Assembly: GCA_013619125.1 (NCBI GenBank)
Contig: JABXKS010000125.1
Coordinates: 41,843 to 105,842, forward strand
Length of the DNA stretch: 64,000 nt
DNA from: Clostridiales bacterium
Lineage (GTDB): Bacteria; Bacillota; Clostridia; Tissierellales; GPF-1
Direction: 5' to 3'
The position numbers and the translations under genes were made by a program. The notes beneath the pieces are model-generated. The model saw only the letters and a program-made list of their open reading frames with translations. It was not told the origin of the DNA and made no database searches. Each line of letters begins with the position of its first letter. The first letter of the stretch is position 1. Below are positions 1 through 8,847 of the stretch, piece after piece.

Positions 1-768
1 AAGCACGGCGGACGTTTCAAAATATAAATGACTATGCCCTGAAAGGACCAAGTAAATGCTGTAAAAATAAGCTGCGCTGGTACCCATGGCTACCAAAACA
101 TCCATGTTCGCTCCACCGCCGCGCAGACTATGATAGGCGCCCTTGTAGAAAATCAAGCCGACTGTAAACTGAACCACAGAGGCCAGTGTCCATTGCAGAT
201 AGCCATTGGAAAGAATCGTCTTCATTCCCGCCATTTCGAAAAACATGGCTGCAAGTAGTGGCAAGGACAAAACCGCTGCAAATATAAAGGAGCGGCGCAA
301 GGATTCTTCCCGAGATCGTTTATTTGTTTCTTCTTCCGGTTTCGCTTCCGATAGATCAACCGGTGTGTACCCCGTTTTTTCCACAAGCTTCATCATCTCT
401 GCCGCCGTTGTCGATTCCGCGTCAAATAGTATGGTTGCCTTATTCGCCAGCAGATTCACATTGGCGATATAAATACCGTCTTGTTTGTTCAATACGCGTT
501 CCACGCGAGCCGAACAAGCCGCACACGTCATGCCGTCAACACCAATGGTCACTTGATTCACACTGGGGGTGTACCCGGATTTTTCAATCGCCGACAAAAG
601 GTTCGATACACTCGCCTGATCTGGATCGAATTGAACGGTTGCAATCTCCGATAATCCGTTAACCATAGCACTTGTAACACCCTCAAGTTTCGTTAATGCT
701 TTTTCGACCCTTTGCGCACATGCCGCACAGGTCATATCTTTCACCCGAATCCGTATGGTTCGTTCCAT
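1..768 (-). CDS. copA: Copper-translocating P-type ATPase, N-terminal part (partial, runs off window start)
   Basis: Reverse-strand reading from ATG at 768: MERTIRIRVKDMTCAACAQRVEKAL...GVDGMTCAACSARVERVL..., two heavy-metal-associated domains with MTCAAC motifs, then TM segments. Confidence 0.9.
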   Translation of the reverse strand, partial: MERTIRIRVKDMTCAACAQRVEKALTKLEGVTSAMVNGLSEIATVQFDPDQASVSNLLSAIEKSGYTPSVNQVTIGVDGMTCAACSARVERVLNKQDGIYIANVNLLANKATILFDAESTTAAEMMKLVEKTGYTPVDLSEAKPEEETNKRSREESLRRSFIFAAVLSLPLLAAMFFEMAGMKTILSNGYLQWTLASVVQFTVGLIFYKGAYHSLRGGGANMDVLVAMGTSAAYFYSIYLVLSGHSHLYFETSAVL

Positions 769-781
769 TTTCTCGCCTCCT

Positions 782-804
782 CACCCCTCCCTAGGGGGGG
801 TGGG
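782..804. promoter_or_regulatory. Candidate CsoR-type copper operator upstream of copA
   Basis: Near-perfect G/C-tract palindrome ACCCCTCCCTAGGGGGGGT just upstream of copA start. Confidence 0.5.
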
Positions 805-900
805 TCAAGAATACCATCCTCTTGCCTTTTTGTCAAACGTCAAAAAAGGATTCTCCGAAGAGAACCCTTTGCTAATACTTAACTTTTGTGATTGAATCCA

Positions 901-2550
901 CTATTGAATGGTTTTTCTGTGAACCACCTTCGTCATGGCATTCACTTGCTCCACCACAAAGAGATCGATCGTAACGGTTACATTTCCTTCTTCGTCGACT
1001 TGCAGGTGAATCTCAATGGTTGCATCGTCTTGACACGGCATTTCATCAATCGCCGCGCTCAGTAGCAATCCAAACGGAATCGCAATCTCTTGTCCTTGAT
1101 AGCTGAGCATCAAATTTCTTACTCCCGATCCTGCCTTCGCCAGCAAATCATTATATGGAATTTGCAGTCGAACATCATTGGTTTTCGCTTTCAACGGCGC
1201 GCGATAGTCAACAATCCCCGTTTCTTCTTCCACTTGCTTCAATAATCCAAATCCCTTGTCTGTAAACCGCGCGAGAGTTCGACCACCAAAAGTTCTTTCG
1301 GCAATGACAGAGTGCATACCGTCAGATCCCGCAGTTTTTTTCTCCCAGTTCATTTGAATAATCTCTAGTTGCCAAGGATTCTCCATAATAAACTTAAATT
1401 GCGCTTCAGTACCTTCTTTTTGCTCAATAAATCGCTTCTGCACATAAAGTGTCGATCCTTTGGGACCCGGTGCAATGCCCTCGGTAAAATAATTAGTTTC
1501 GAGTTGATCAATTAGCTCACCTTCATATGTGTATCGCTGAATGAATGTTTTCCCTGGTTCTACGACCTCTCTTTTTAGTGATTCAGGACTAAATTTATGA
1601 AATAGCACGACAATATTGTCTTCTGTTGTATACATGTCTCGAACCCTCAAGTTTTGCGGTTCATCACCAAATCCATCCGCCTTCACTTCGAATTTAAATC
1701 CTTCGGAAATGCTTTGTTCCGGTAAAAGGCCGACTCCATGATCGCTTGGTGGAACCATGAAATTCGGTTCTGTCGGAATGGTTAATTGCTCAATATATAA
1801 CCGACCCTGCATATCTGGTTCAAAAGACACTTTTTGAAATCTATTGGACATATCTTCGCCAAACACAATCATGCTTTTTCCGTCCGCAGAAAAATCAAAA
1901 GCAATCGGTTCAATGTCGCCAAAGGGAAGAACGCGATCAAAGTTAAGCATCCGCAAGCCAGAATCGGGCGTTCGCAGGTCAAATGCGGGCATCTGCAGGT
2001 CAAATACTTCTGGAATTATAGCAAAATGAAATCCAATATTCACAAAATAGGGAACTCCAATATAAGCAATTTGATTTCCAAAAAATTCAAAATTATACTG
2101 AGGCGCTTCAGGTCCGCTAATCGCGACGACACTCCCCGCCGCGTCTCTTAGACATGGACCTACCACTTCAATCAGTTGATAACCTTTCCCCTGATCGACC
2201 TCAAAATCATAAACAAGCCCCCCTTGATCAAATTCGAGATTCATGCTTGTATCAATCCCTTGTCTCTTCACAACAATTGTATTATTTTCTAGCTGGGGCA
2301 ATTTGCTCACTGTTCTTAAAAAAATGTCACCTCTATAATCCATCATCATTCTTATATAAACAGCATCTTCTTCTGGGTAATACGCCATCCCGTCAATATC
2401 TCTGATTTGCATGTTTTCTTCGGGCGTCATTTGATAGAAAACTTCTTGGTTTTCAGATAGTTCTACATTGGGCGGATTTTGCCAATCAGCAAATCCCGTT
2501 TGCCCCAAGAGCATTAAGACAAGAACAATAATAATTCCCTTTTTTTTCAT
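901..2550 (-). CDS. Exported protein of unknown function
   Basis: 549-aa ORF with N-terminal signal peptide MKKKGIIIVLVLMLLGQTGFA; no motif recognised. Confidence 0.75.
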   Translation of the reverse strand: MKKKGIIIVLVLMLLGQTGFADWQNPPNVELSENQEVFYQMTPEENMQIRDIDGMAYYPEEDAVYIRMMMDYRGDIFLRTVSKLPQLENNTIVVKRQGIDTSMNLEFDQGGLVYDFEVDQGKGYQLIEVVGPCLRDAAGSVVAISGPEAPQYNFEFFGNQIAYIGVPYFVNIGFHFAIIPEVFDLQMPAFDLRTPDSGLRMLNFDRVLPFGDIEPIAFDFSADGKSMIVFGEDMSNRFQKVSFEPDMQGRLYIEQLTIPTEPNFMVPPSDHGVGLLPEQSISEGFKFEVKADGFGDEPQNLRVRDMYTTEDNIVVLFHKFSPESLKREVVEPGKTFIQRYTYEGELIDQLETNYFTEGIAPGPKGSTLYVQKRFIEQKEGTEAQFKFIMENPWQLEIIQMNWEKKTAGSDGMHSVIAERTFGGRTLARFTDKGFGLLKQVEEETGIVDYRAPLKAKTNDVRLQIPYNDLLAKAGSGVRNLMLSYQGQEIAIPFGLLLSAAIDEMPCQDDATIEIHLQVDEEGNVTVTIDLFVVEQVNAMTKVVHRKTIQ

Positions 2551-2638
2551 TATTTACCTCCTCTTCTTTCGTTATGTTTATTTTATCTGAAAACGTCGCA
2601 AATCAGCCTTACGGTTTCTTACAATTTTAGGGCATACA

Positions 2639-2661
2639 AAAACCCGGCCTAAGCCGGGTTC
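2639..2661 (-). terminator. Rho-independent terminator after the HesB-like selenoprotein gene
   Basis: Perfect stem AACCCGGC-CTAA-GCCGGGTT followed by T-rich tract on the - strand. Confidence 0.75.
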
Positions 2662-2663
2662 CC

Positions 2664-2969
2664 TTAACAGCTGCCGCCACCCGCTTGGTTCGCAGGCTCA
2701 ACAACAAATCCTTTTCGAAGCCAACTATCGGAAAAATCTACGCGGAACTCGCCAAATTGATCCAACAACTCATTCGAAATAATAAATTTCACACTACCAG
2801 TCTCATCGACTTGGTCTTCATCCGTTTGCTCATCCAGAGCAATGCCAAAACGCGGGCCAGATCAGCCAAAGCCAGATACATAAAGGCGCAAGGTTTGATC
2901 CACTGCTTCCTTTTGCTCAACGAGTCGCTTTAACTCTTCCAAAGCCGATTCGGTTGCATGTACTTTCAT
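2664..2969 (-). CDS. HesB-like (IscA/ErpA-fold) selenoprotein, 101 aa, in-frame UGA at codon 36 read as Sec
   Basis: Continuous reading frame apart from one TGA (plus-strand 2862-2864): MKVHATESALEELKRLVEQKEAVDQTLRLYVSGFG-U-SGPRFGIALDEQTDEDQVDETGSVKFIISNELLDQFGEFRVDFSDSWLRKGFVVEPANQAGGGSC. The U aligns with Cys in the adjacent paralog (YVAGFGCSGPSFGLA). A stem-loop follows the UGA. Confidence 0.88.
2826..2842 (-). promoter_or_regulatory. Candidate bacterial SECIS hairpin
   Basis: 6-bp perfect stem TTGCTC/GAGCAA with apical loop UGGAU, beginning about 19 nt and looping about 25 nt 3' of the UGA; G within the first two loop positions. Confidence 0.65.
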
Positions 2970-2983
2970 TTTCTCACCTCCGT

Positions 2984-3000
2984 ATACCCCTAATAGGTAT
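2984..3000. promoter_or_regulatory. ATACC-N7-GGTAT site upstream of selenoprotein gene (candidate CsoR/CstR-family operator)
   Basis: ATACCCCTAATAGGTAT, 17 bp, same architecture as sites at 4920 and 7087. Confidence 0.55.
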
Positions 3001-3085
3001 GCTAATCTTATCAATTCAATTCGTCTTTGTCAACTGTTCTTCTCATTTTTTACCCATTCAAGCACAACCTTCAACAAAAAGAAAA

Positions 3086-3108
3086 GTCTCCCAACTGGGA
3101 GACTTCAT
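3086..3108 (-). terminator. Terminator hairpin after HesB-like gene
   Basis: AAGTCTCCCAACTGGGAGACTT inverted repeat. Confidence 0.65.
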
Positions 3109-3111
3109 TTC

Positions 3112-3438
3112 TTATACTGCGCAGCTGCCTCCACAAGAAGAGCATCCACTTTCCGGTTGAGTAGAAGGAGTCAGGATAAATCCTTTTCTCGCATCTTCAT
3201 CCACATACTCCACGGTGAAATCACCATATTGCTCATGCAATTCGGTTTGCATAATAAAATCAATTTCACTAGCGTTTGCTGCAAGATCGTCTTCTTTTTT
3301 ATCGTCAAATGCTAGGCCAAAGCTGGGGCCACTACAACCAAATCCCGCGACATACAAGCGAACTGGTTTATCTGATTCCTTTGCTTCCAAGATCTTTTTC
3401 AGCGCGTCTGCTGCTGATTGTGTTAAATTAACATTCAT
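3112..3438 (-). CDS. HesB-like iron-sulfur-type protein (Cys paralog)
   Basis: 108 aa, GFGCSGPSFGLAF motif and Cys-rich C-terminus SGCSSCGGSC. Confidence 0.8.
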   Translation of the reverse strand: MNVNLTQSAADALKKILEAKESDKPVRLYVAGFGCSGPSFGLAFDDKKEDDLAANASEIDFIMQTELHEQYGDFTVEYVDEDARKGFILTPSTQPESGCSSCGGSCAV

Positions 3439-3522
3439 TTTAAATCCTCCATTCCTAGTAATTTACTCGGGATTAATCGTATCATGATATTTTGTCTCTG
3501 TCAAACTTTTTTCACTTGTCTT

Positions 3523-4167
3523 TCAATAGATTTCCACTTCAATTTCCTCGAGAATTTCAAAGACTCGATCGAGGGTGGTTACATTTTGCTCATAATCCAT
3601 CGCCCCTGGAATCGCTCCGATAAATTCGCGATTCGGTCCCACATAAACTTTCGTCGGCGTCCCCGTTACGTTGAAAACCCACGCGGAATTATTCTCATCG
3701 AGCACCAAGTCGTGTTCATAGACAATCCCTTTGTCCGCATTGTCATCAATATACTTTTGCAAACTCTTTGCAGTATCGCCAATGCTAACCGAGATAATCA
3801 CAGCATCCTCATACGCTGCATCAAGCTTTGCCAAGTCTGGCATCTCTTTGATGCAATAGCCGCAACTCGTTGCCCAATAATCCAAAATGACAACTTTCCC
3901 GGCATAATCGCTCATCCGAATTTCATTTCCCTCCGCATCTTCAAACACAAAGTCATCCAAATACTCAAGTACCGGTTCCTCTGGATTCGCCGCATCTTGA
4001 GTCGATTCCATTTCCGGTTGTGTTGCCGGTCCTTCCTCTACCGCCTCAGCGGGTTCGGTGATCTCCGGTGCAATCGGCTCCGCATTTCCATTCGCCGTTG
4101 GGCTGCAACCAGCAACCACGAGGACGAGAATCAATATTCCTCCAAAAAGGAGTTTCTTTTTCTTCAT
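3523..4167 (-). CDS. TlpA/ResA-like thioredoxin-fold lipoprotein
   Basis: Lipobox LVVAGCSP; redox motif WATSCGYCIKEMP. Confidence 0.88.
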   Translation of the reverse strand: MKKKKLLFGGILILVLVVAGCSPTANGNAEPIAPEITEPAEAVEEGPATQPEMESTQDAANPEEPVLEYLDDFVFEDAEGNEIRMSDYAGKVVILDYWATSCGYCIKEMPDLAKLDAAYEDAVIISVSIGDTAKSLQKYIDDNADKGIVYEHDLVLDENNSAWVFNVTGTPTKVYVGPNREFIGAIPGAMDYEQNVTTLDRVFEILEEIEVEIY

Positions 4168-4177
4168 GGTTTCCCTC

Positions 4178-4891
4178 CTAATTCATCCATTCCACCAGCC
4201 ACTGGCTGATGACAACCAATTTCCCTGTCATAATCAAGATCCCGAAGAGCACGAGAACCGCTCCCCCGATCTTTCGAAGTACAAGCACGATGCGCTCGGA
4301 ACGTGCAATCCAACGATCTGCGATGCCTATAAACCATGCCGTCAAGAAGAATGGAACCGCCATGCCCAAGGAATACACAAATAATAAATATGCACCCTGA
4401 GAAGCTGTCGCCTCGCCCCCGGCCGTGACTAAAATGGCACCCAATATAGGGCCAAAACAAGGCGTCCAGCCCGCTGCGAATGCCATGCCCATCAAAACGG
4501 CTGAAAACCAACTTCTGATCTTCCGAGGCGCTCTCGCCTTTTTCTCCCGATTTAAAATATTGGGGCTGATCCAGCCCAGCATATACAATCCAAACACGAC
4601 AATCAGTCCGCCGCTTATCAAATTAAACGCCAGCTGATATCGATTCATCAATCGCCCAATCAGCGATGCAGACAACCCCAAGGCCATAAAGACCACGGTA
4701 AATCCAATGACGAAACCCAGTGTACGAATCATAATCTTCTTCCGAGACCGTGTTTCCAAATCCGTTGTTTCTGAAATATACATCAAGTACGCGGGAACCA
4801 ATGGCAATAGACAGGGTGTTAAAAAGGAAGCTGCACCTGCCGCAAAGGCCACCCACAATGTGATATCCAATGTTGGTCCTAAAATTTTCAT
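4178..4891 (-). CDS. ccdA: CcdA/DsbD-type transmembrane thiol-disulfide transporter
   Basis: GAASFLTPCLLPLVPAYLMYIS and GWTPCFGPILGAIL motifs, multiple TM segments. Confidence 0.92.
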   Translation of the reverse strand: MKILGPTLDITLWVAFAAGAASFLTPCLLPLVPAYLMYISETTDLETRSRKKIMIRTLGFVIGFTVVFMALGLSASLIGRLMNRYQLAFNLISGGLIVVFGLYMLGWISPNILNREKKARAPRKIRSWFSAVLMGMAFAAGWTPCFGPILGAILVTAGGEATASQGAYLLFVYSLGMAVPFFLTAWFIGIADRWIARSERIVLVLRKIGGAVLVLFGILIMTGKLVVISQWLVEWMN

Positions 4892-4919
4892 CGCCTCCTT
4901 TCAATTCCTTTATCATATT

Positions 4920-4936
4920 ATACCCCCAAGGGGTAA
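4920..4936. promoter_or_regulatory. ATACC-N7-GGTAA site upstream of ccdA-tlpA (candidate CsoR/CstR-family operator)
   Basis: ATACCCCCAAGGGGTAA, 17 bp. Confidence 0.6.
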
Positions 4937-4969
4937 TTCAAGCATTTTTCCAATTTTTTTACAAATCCT

Positions 4970-5851
4970 TCATATCTCCCGACGATGTTCCGGCTCCACA
5001 TGAACCGTAATCCCCAAAACATCTTCATAGGTTTCCTTGACAAGATCTTCCACCTGATCCGCAATTCTATGGCCTTCATCAACACTGATTTCCCCATCCA
5101 CTTGAATGGTCAGATCCAGATAGCAACCTGCCGAAATGCGACGTGACCGGATTTGCGTCAACTCCGCCTCGACCCGAGAGGTATGTATCAACACTCGCAA
5201 GGTTTCCAGTTCTTCCTCAGGAAGAGAAGCGTCCATCAACTCGTCTATCCCGTGAAACAGAATATCGATCCCAGTCTTCACGACAACAATAGCAACCACA
5301 ACACCGGCTGCAGAGTCCATCCACAACAAACCAAACCGACTCCCCAATACCCCAATTAGAGCACCGAGAGACGAAAGCGCATCACTTCGATGATGCCATG
5401 CATCCGCCTGCAACGCAGAAGACCTGAGGCGCTTTCCTGCCTTTATCGTAAAACGGTATTGCCATTCCTTCACAACGATCGATAAAACCGTGACCCAAAC
5501 TGCCAGAACACCCGGCGTTTCCATCTGCCCGATCCATAGACTTTTGATCGCGCCAACCCCGATATTGACACCCACAACAACAACCAAAAGCGCCAATACA
5601 AAAGCAGCGATCGATTCTGCACGTTCATGGCCATAGCGATGCTTCTCATCAGCTGGTTTTTTTGCGATAAAAAAGCCCACCAACAAACCAACGCTGGAGG
5701 CAATATCTGAAAAGGTATGAATGCCATCGGCTAGAACCGCCCGCGAGTGCGCAAACAACCCTACAAGCACCTTCATAACACCCAATATGAAATTAATCAA
5801 GATCGCTATCCATAAAACCCGTTTTCCTTCGTTATACCGTATTGTACTCAT
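4970..5851 (-). CDS. Cation diffusion facilitator family transporter
   Basis: MSTIRYNEGKRVLWIAILINF...; SRAVLADGIHTFSDIASS and DAWHHRSDALSSLGAL CDF motifs; internal start chosen from ORF 4970..5920. Confidence 0.9.
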   Translation of the reverse strand: MSTIRYNEGKRVLWIAILINFILGVMKVLVGLFAHSRAVLADGIHTFSDIASSVGLLVGFFIAKKPADEKHRYGHERAESIAAFVLALLVVVVGVNIGVGAIKSLWIGQMETPGVLAVWVTVLSIVVKEWQYRFTIKAGKRLRSSALQADAWHHRSDALSSLGALIGVLGSRFGLLWMDSAAGVVVAIVVVKTGIDILFHGIDELMDASLPEEELETLRVLIHTSRVEAELTQIRSRRISAGCYLDLTIQVDGEISVDEGHRIADQVEDLVKETYEDVLGITVHVEPEHRREI

Positions 5852-5995
5852 TTTCCCTTCCCCCTTATGGTCGAATATACCCTGTTTCCCCCTACTCAAC
5901 AAGGCTTTTCGCAAGATCACAACGAATATAAGGTGTAACCAACTCTCAATTGCAGGTTATTCTCATTATGGTACAATAACAAAAGGAGGAAGAAA

Positions 5996-6787
5996 ATGAA
6001 AAAAGCAAAAAAAATTCGCATAAGTTTCATCACCCTACTCGCTGTTCTTGTTTTCTTCGGCCTTGCGGAGCGTAAACCAATGGACGGTGTTCCCGTTTTG
6101 CTCTATCACCAATTGGTGACCAACCGAAAATATGAAACCATAGAAAAAAACGATGCGATCATGTCTCTCGAAGAATTTAAAAAACAAATGCAGATGATTG
6201 CTGAAGCGGGCTATCAAACCATTACCCTCGAGCAACTTCAACAGCATATCAGCGGAGAAGTTCCCGCTCCTAAAAACTCCATCGTGATCACCTTCGATGA
6301 CGGATACAGAAGCGACTATCTCCTTGCCTATCCTGTATTGAAAGAAGTTGGATTTCAAGCCGAATCTTTTCTGGTTACCAGCTTTTTGCAGGAAGATTCC
6401 GGAGATGAAGAACGATTGTCTACGGCAGAACTAGAAAAGATGAAAAATGTTTTCACTTTTCATTCCCATAGCCACGCCCTTCATACCTTTGCATACGAAC
6501 ATGGAGACTTGAGCGAATTATTGACAGAAAATCTGATGTGGGATACTGATCTTTCCCTGCAAACCCTTGAGTTCAAAGGGATCAAAGGAACAGTGGATCT
6601 CGATGCCTTTTCCTACCCCTATGGAAAATATGACGATCGTTTTCAAGAAATCTTAACCTTCCTCCATGTGCCTCTCGGCTTCACAACCCAAAAGGGCTAC
6701 GTTGAAGAAGGTTGCGATCCCCTGGCCATACCCCGATTTGGCCTTTACCCAGAACGTCCCGGACAGTTGTATCGTATTTTACACTAA
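5996..6787 (+). CDS. Polysaccharide deacetylase (NodB domain)
   Basis: VLLYHQ..., SIVITFDDGYRSDY motif, HSHSHALH. Confidence 0.9.
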   Translation: MKKAKKIRISFITLLAVLVFFGLAERKPMDGVPVLLYHQLVTNRKYETIEKNDAIMSLEEFKKQMQMIAEAGYQTITLEQLQQHISGEVPAPKNSIVITFDDGYRSDYLLAYPVLKEVGFQAESFLVTSFLQEDSGDEERLSTAELEKMKNVFTFHSHSHALHTFAYEHGDLSELLTENLMWDTDLSLQTLEFKGIKGTVDLDAFSYPYGKYDDRFQEILTFLHVPLGFTTQKGYVEEGCDPLAIPRFGLYPERPGQLYRILH

Positions 6788-6824
6788 AAAAGATCCCGAA
6801 AATTTTTCGGGATCTTTTTAATCT
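6788..6824. terminator. Bidirectional terminator
   Basis: AAAAAAGATCCCGAAAATTTTTCGGGATCTTTTT hairpin between convergent genes. Confidence 0.85.
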
Positions 6825-6825
6825 T

Positions 6826-7056
6826 CTATAATCCTAGCAATTGATCGATTCGAGCCTTGTCAAATCCGACTACTTCTTCGTCGTCAATCACCAATACAGG
6901 TACGCCCATATGGCCTTTCGCCATCAATTCCTTGCGCGCTTCCATATCAGTTTGCACGTTTTTCTCTTCATATTCTACATTGTTCAATTTCAAATAATCT
7001 TTTGCCGCCACACAATGTGGGCATGTGTTCGTTGAGTATACAATCACTTTTGCCAT
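6826..7056 (-). CDS. Glutaredoxin-family protein (NrdH/YruB-like)
   Basis: 76 aa, [14 protein letters not shown] CxxC and [16 protein letters not shown]. Confidence 0.9.
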   Translation of the reverse strand: MAKVIVYSTNTCPHCVAAKDYLKLNNVEYEEKNVQTDMEARKELMAKGHMGVPVLVIDDEEVVGFDKARIDQLLGL

Positions 7057-7086
7057 GATAAATCCTCCTTAGTTTGTACAAACAAT

Positions 7087-7103
7087 ATACCCCGATCGGG
7101 TAT
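7087..7103. promoter_or_regulatory. ATACC-N7-GGTAT perfect palindrome upstream of glutaredoxin gene (candidate CsoR/CstR-family operator)
   Basis: ATACCCCGATCGGGTAT, 17 bp, perfect inverted repeat. Confidence 0.65.
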
Positions 7104-7108
7104 CTTTG

Positions 7109-7984
7109 TCAATGAGTTTTTTGTTCTTTCACCCAGCGGAGAAAATCCTCCGGCATTTTATTTCCTACCCAGCTTTGATCAAAGCAATCAGGGAGTTCTA
7201 TAAAATTCCCATTTTTAACCTTTATTTCATGTCCTTCCCACTTTACAGTAAATATCGGAGTCATTCCACGATTCCACTCCCAGGTTCGATATTTCTCCTC
7301 GGCGAGTCTCTCCGCTTTCTCAATAAGCGCACGGCCTGGCTGCCAACGTTCACTTTTTGCTGCCCCCATAATCCCTTGTAGCCACTTCTCTATAAAATCA
7401 TCCATGGATAGTTCAGGAAGATATTTTGAAAGGTTTACAATCGGCGATGGAACCGAAGAAGCAGCATGAGTCTCAAATTCCAGATCATCCTTTCGATCCA
7501 GCAATCGATGAATCCGTTTTAAATCCGAATCAAAGAGTAAAGTACCATGAAACAGAGTCGTATCTCGCCGCATATATTGGGCGGATCCAGAGATTTTCTT
7601 TCCCTCGATGCGAAAATCATTCCGCTCCGAGGTTTGGATATCCAAACCCATCTCCCTGAGTCCCTGCAAAACGGGCCGATAAAGCACAGAAAAATCCACA
7701 GTCTTGCTCGGCACATCCTTCAAAATCAAGCTGTAATTCACATTGCCCTCGTCATGAACCACACATCCACCGCCGGAAATTCGCCTGAACACAGGCACTT
7801 CCTCGGCTTCTGCAACGCCCAAGTTTACTTCCATCCAAGGATTCTGATGTTTGCCTACAATGACTGAAGGCGTGTTTCGATACAAAAACAGCAGAATTTC
7901 ACACTCTGCTTCAAAAAAGAATATCTCCTCCAGCGCCAGATGAAAGGCGGGATCCCTTCCTTCCGATACAAAGATCTTCATCAT
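7109..7984 (-). CDS. lplA: Lipoate-protein ligase A family protein
   Basis: VIVGKHQNPWMEVN, RRISGGGCVVHDEGNVNYSLIL, KISGSAQYMRRDTTLFHGTLLFDSDL motifs. Confidence 0.9.
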   Translation of the reverse strand: MMKIFVSEGRDPAFHLALEEIFFFEAECEILLFLYRNTPSVIVGKHQNPWMEVNLGVAEAEEVPVFRRISGGGCVVHDEGNVNYSLILKDVPSKTVDFSVLYRPVLQGLREMGLDIQTSERNDFRIEGKKISGSAQYMRRDTTLFHGTLLFDSDLKRIHRLLDRKDDLEFETHAASSVPSPIVNLSKYLPELSMDDFIEKWLQGIMGAAKSERWQPGRALIEKAERLAEEKYRTWEWNRGMTPIFTVKWEGHEIKVKNGNFIELPDCFDQSWVGNKMPEDFLRWVKEQKTH

Positions 7985-8847
7985 GCCAAAACCTCTCCAA
8001 TGGCATCCGCCAACCGTCCAAATTCGGTAAGAGACAGACTCTCTCCCCTTCGCATCGGATCAATCTCAGCCATTGCCAAGGCTTCCCTCAGAAGGCCCTT
8101 CTCAATCCCCATGGTGGAAGAAAGGGTGTTCGGCAGGACTTTTCTCCGCTGCGCAAAGGCAGCTTTGACAACACGGAAAAACAGCTCCTCATCCTTGACG
8201 TCAACCGCAGGTCGATCCCGACGCACCAAGGCAATGACTGCCGAGTCCACATTGGGCGATGGGAAGAAGGCACCTGATGGCACCGTTGTTACAATTCTTG
8301 CTTCCGCATAATATTGCACCGCAATGGAAAGAGTACCGTAAGCTTTGGTGGACGGCACGGCCTGCATGCGATCGCCCACTTCCTTTTGCACCATCACCAC
8401 GATTCGCTCCACTGGCAATTTTTGCTCGAAGAAGTTCATAATAATAGGCGTCGTAATATAGTAAGGCAGGTTCGCCACCACCTTGACCTCTTTCCCCCGA
8501 AACTTCTCTTCAAACAATTGCGGCAGATTCAATTTCAAAATATCACCGAACACCACTTCCACATTGTCGTAATCCGAAAGGGTTTCCTCCAAAACAGGGA
8601 GCAATCCTCGATCAATCTCCACGGTGACCACCTGACCCGCACGTTCGCATAAAACCTGAGTCAGCACACCAATTCCAGGACCAACTTCCAACACCACATC
8701 ATCTTTCGACAATTCCGCACCCTCGGCAATTTGATCCAACACAGAACCGTCAATCAAAAAGTTTTGCCCCAGGCTCTTTGAAAAATGGAAGCCGTGACGG
8801 CCCAACACTTCCCGCATCACTGATGGTTTATATAGTCTCTCTTTCAT
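7981..8847 (-). CDS. rsmA: 16S rRNA (adenine1518/1519-N6) dimethyltransferase
   Basis: KSLGQNFLID, VLEVGPGIGVLT, VVANLPYYITTPIIM; internal start MKERLYKPS. Confidence 0.95.
   Translation of the reverse strand: MKERLYKPSVMREVLGRHGFHFSKSLGQNFLIDGSVLDQIAEGAELSKDDVVLEVGPGIGVLTQVLCERAGQVVTVEIDRGLLPVLEETLSDYDNVEVVFGDILKLNLPQLFEEKFRGKEVKVVANLPYYITTPIIMNFFEQKLPVERIVVMVQKEVGDRMQAVPSTKAYGTLSIAVQYYAEARIVTTVPSGAFFPSPNVDSAVIALVRRDRPAVDVKDEELFFRVVKAAFAQRRKVLPNTLSSTMGIEKGLLREALAMAEIDPMRRGESLSLTEFGRLADAIGEVLA

Noticed and set aside
2685-2933. Plus-strand ORF of 82 aa (MVRRLNNKSFSKPTIG...)
   Set aside because: It is antisense to the HesB-like selenoprotein frame; the - strand reading has paralog support and the + strand reading has none.
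6826-7056. Glutaredoxin as another selenoprotein
   Set aside because: The active site is encoded CPHC with no in-frame TGA.
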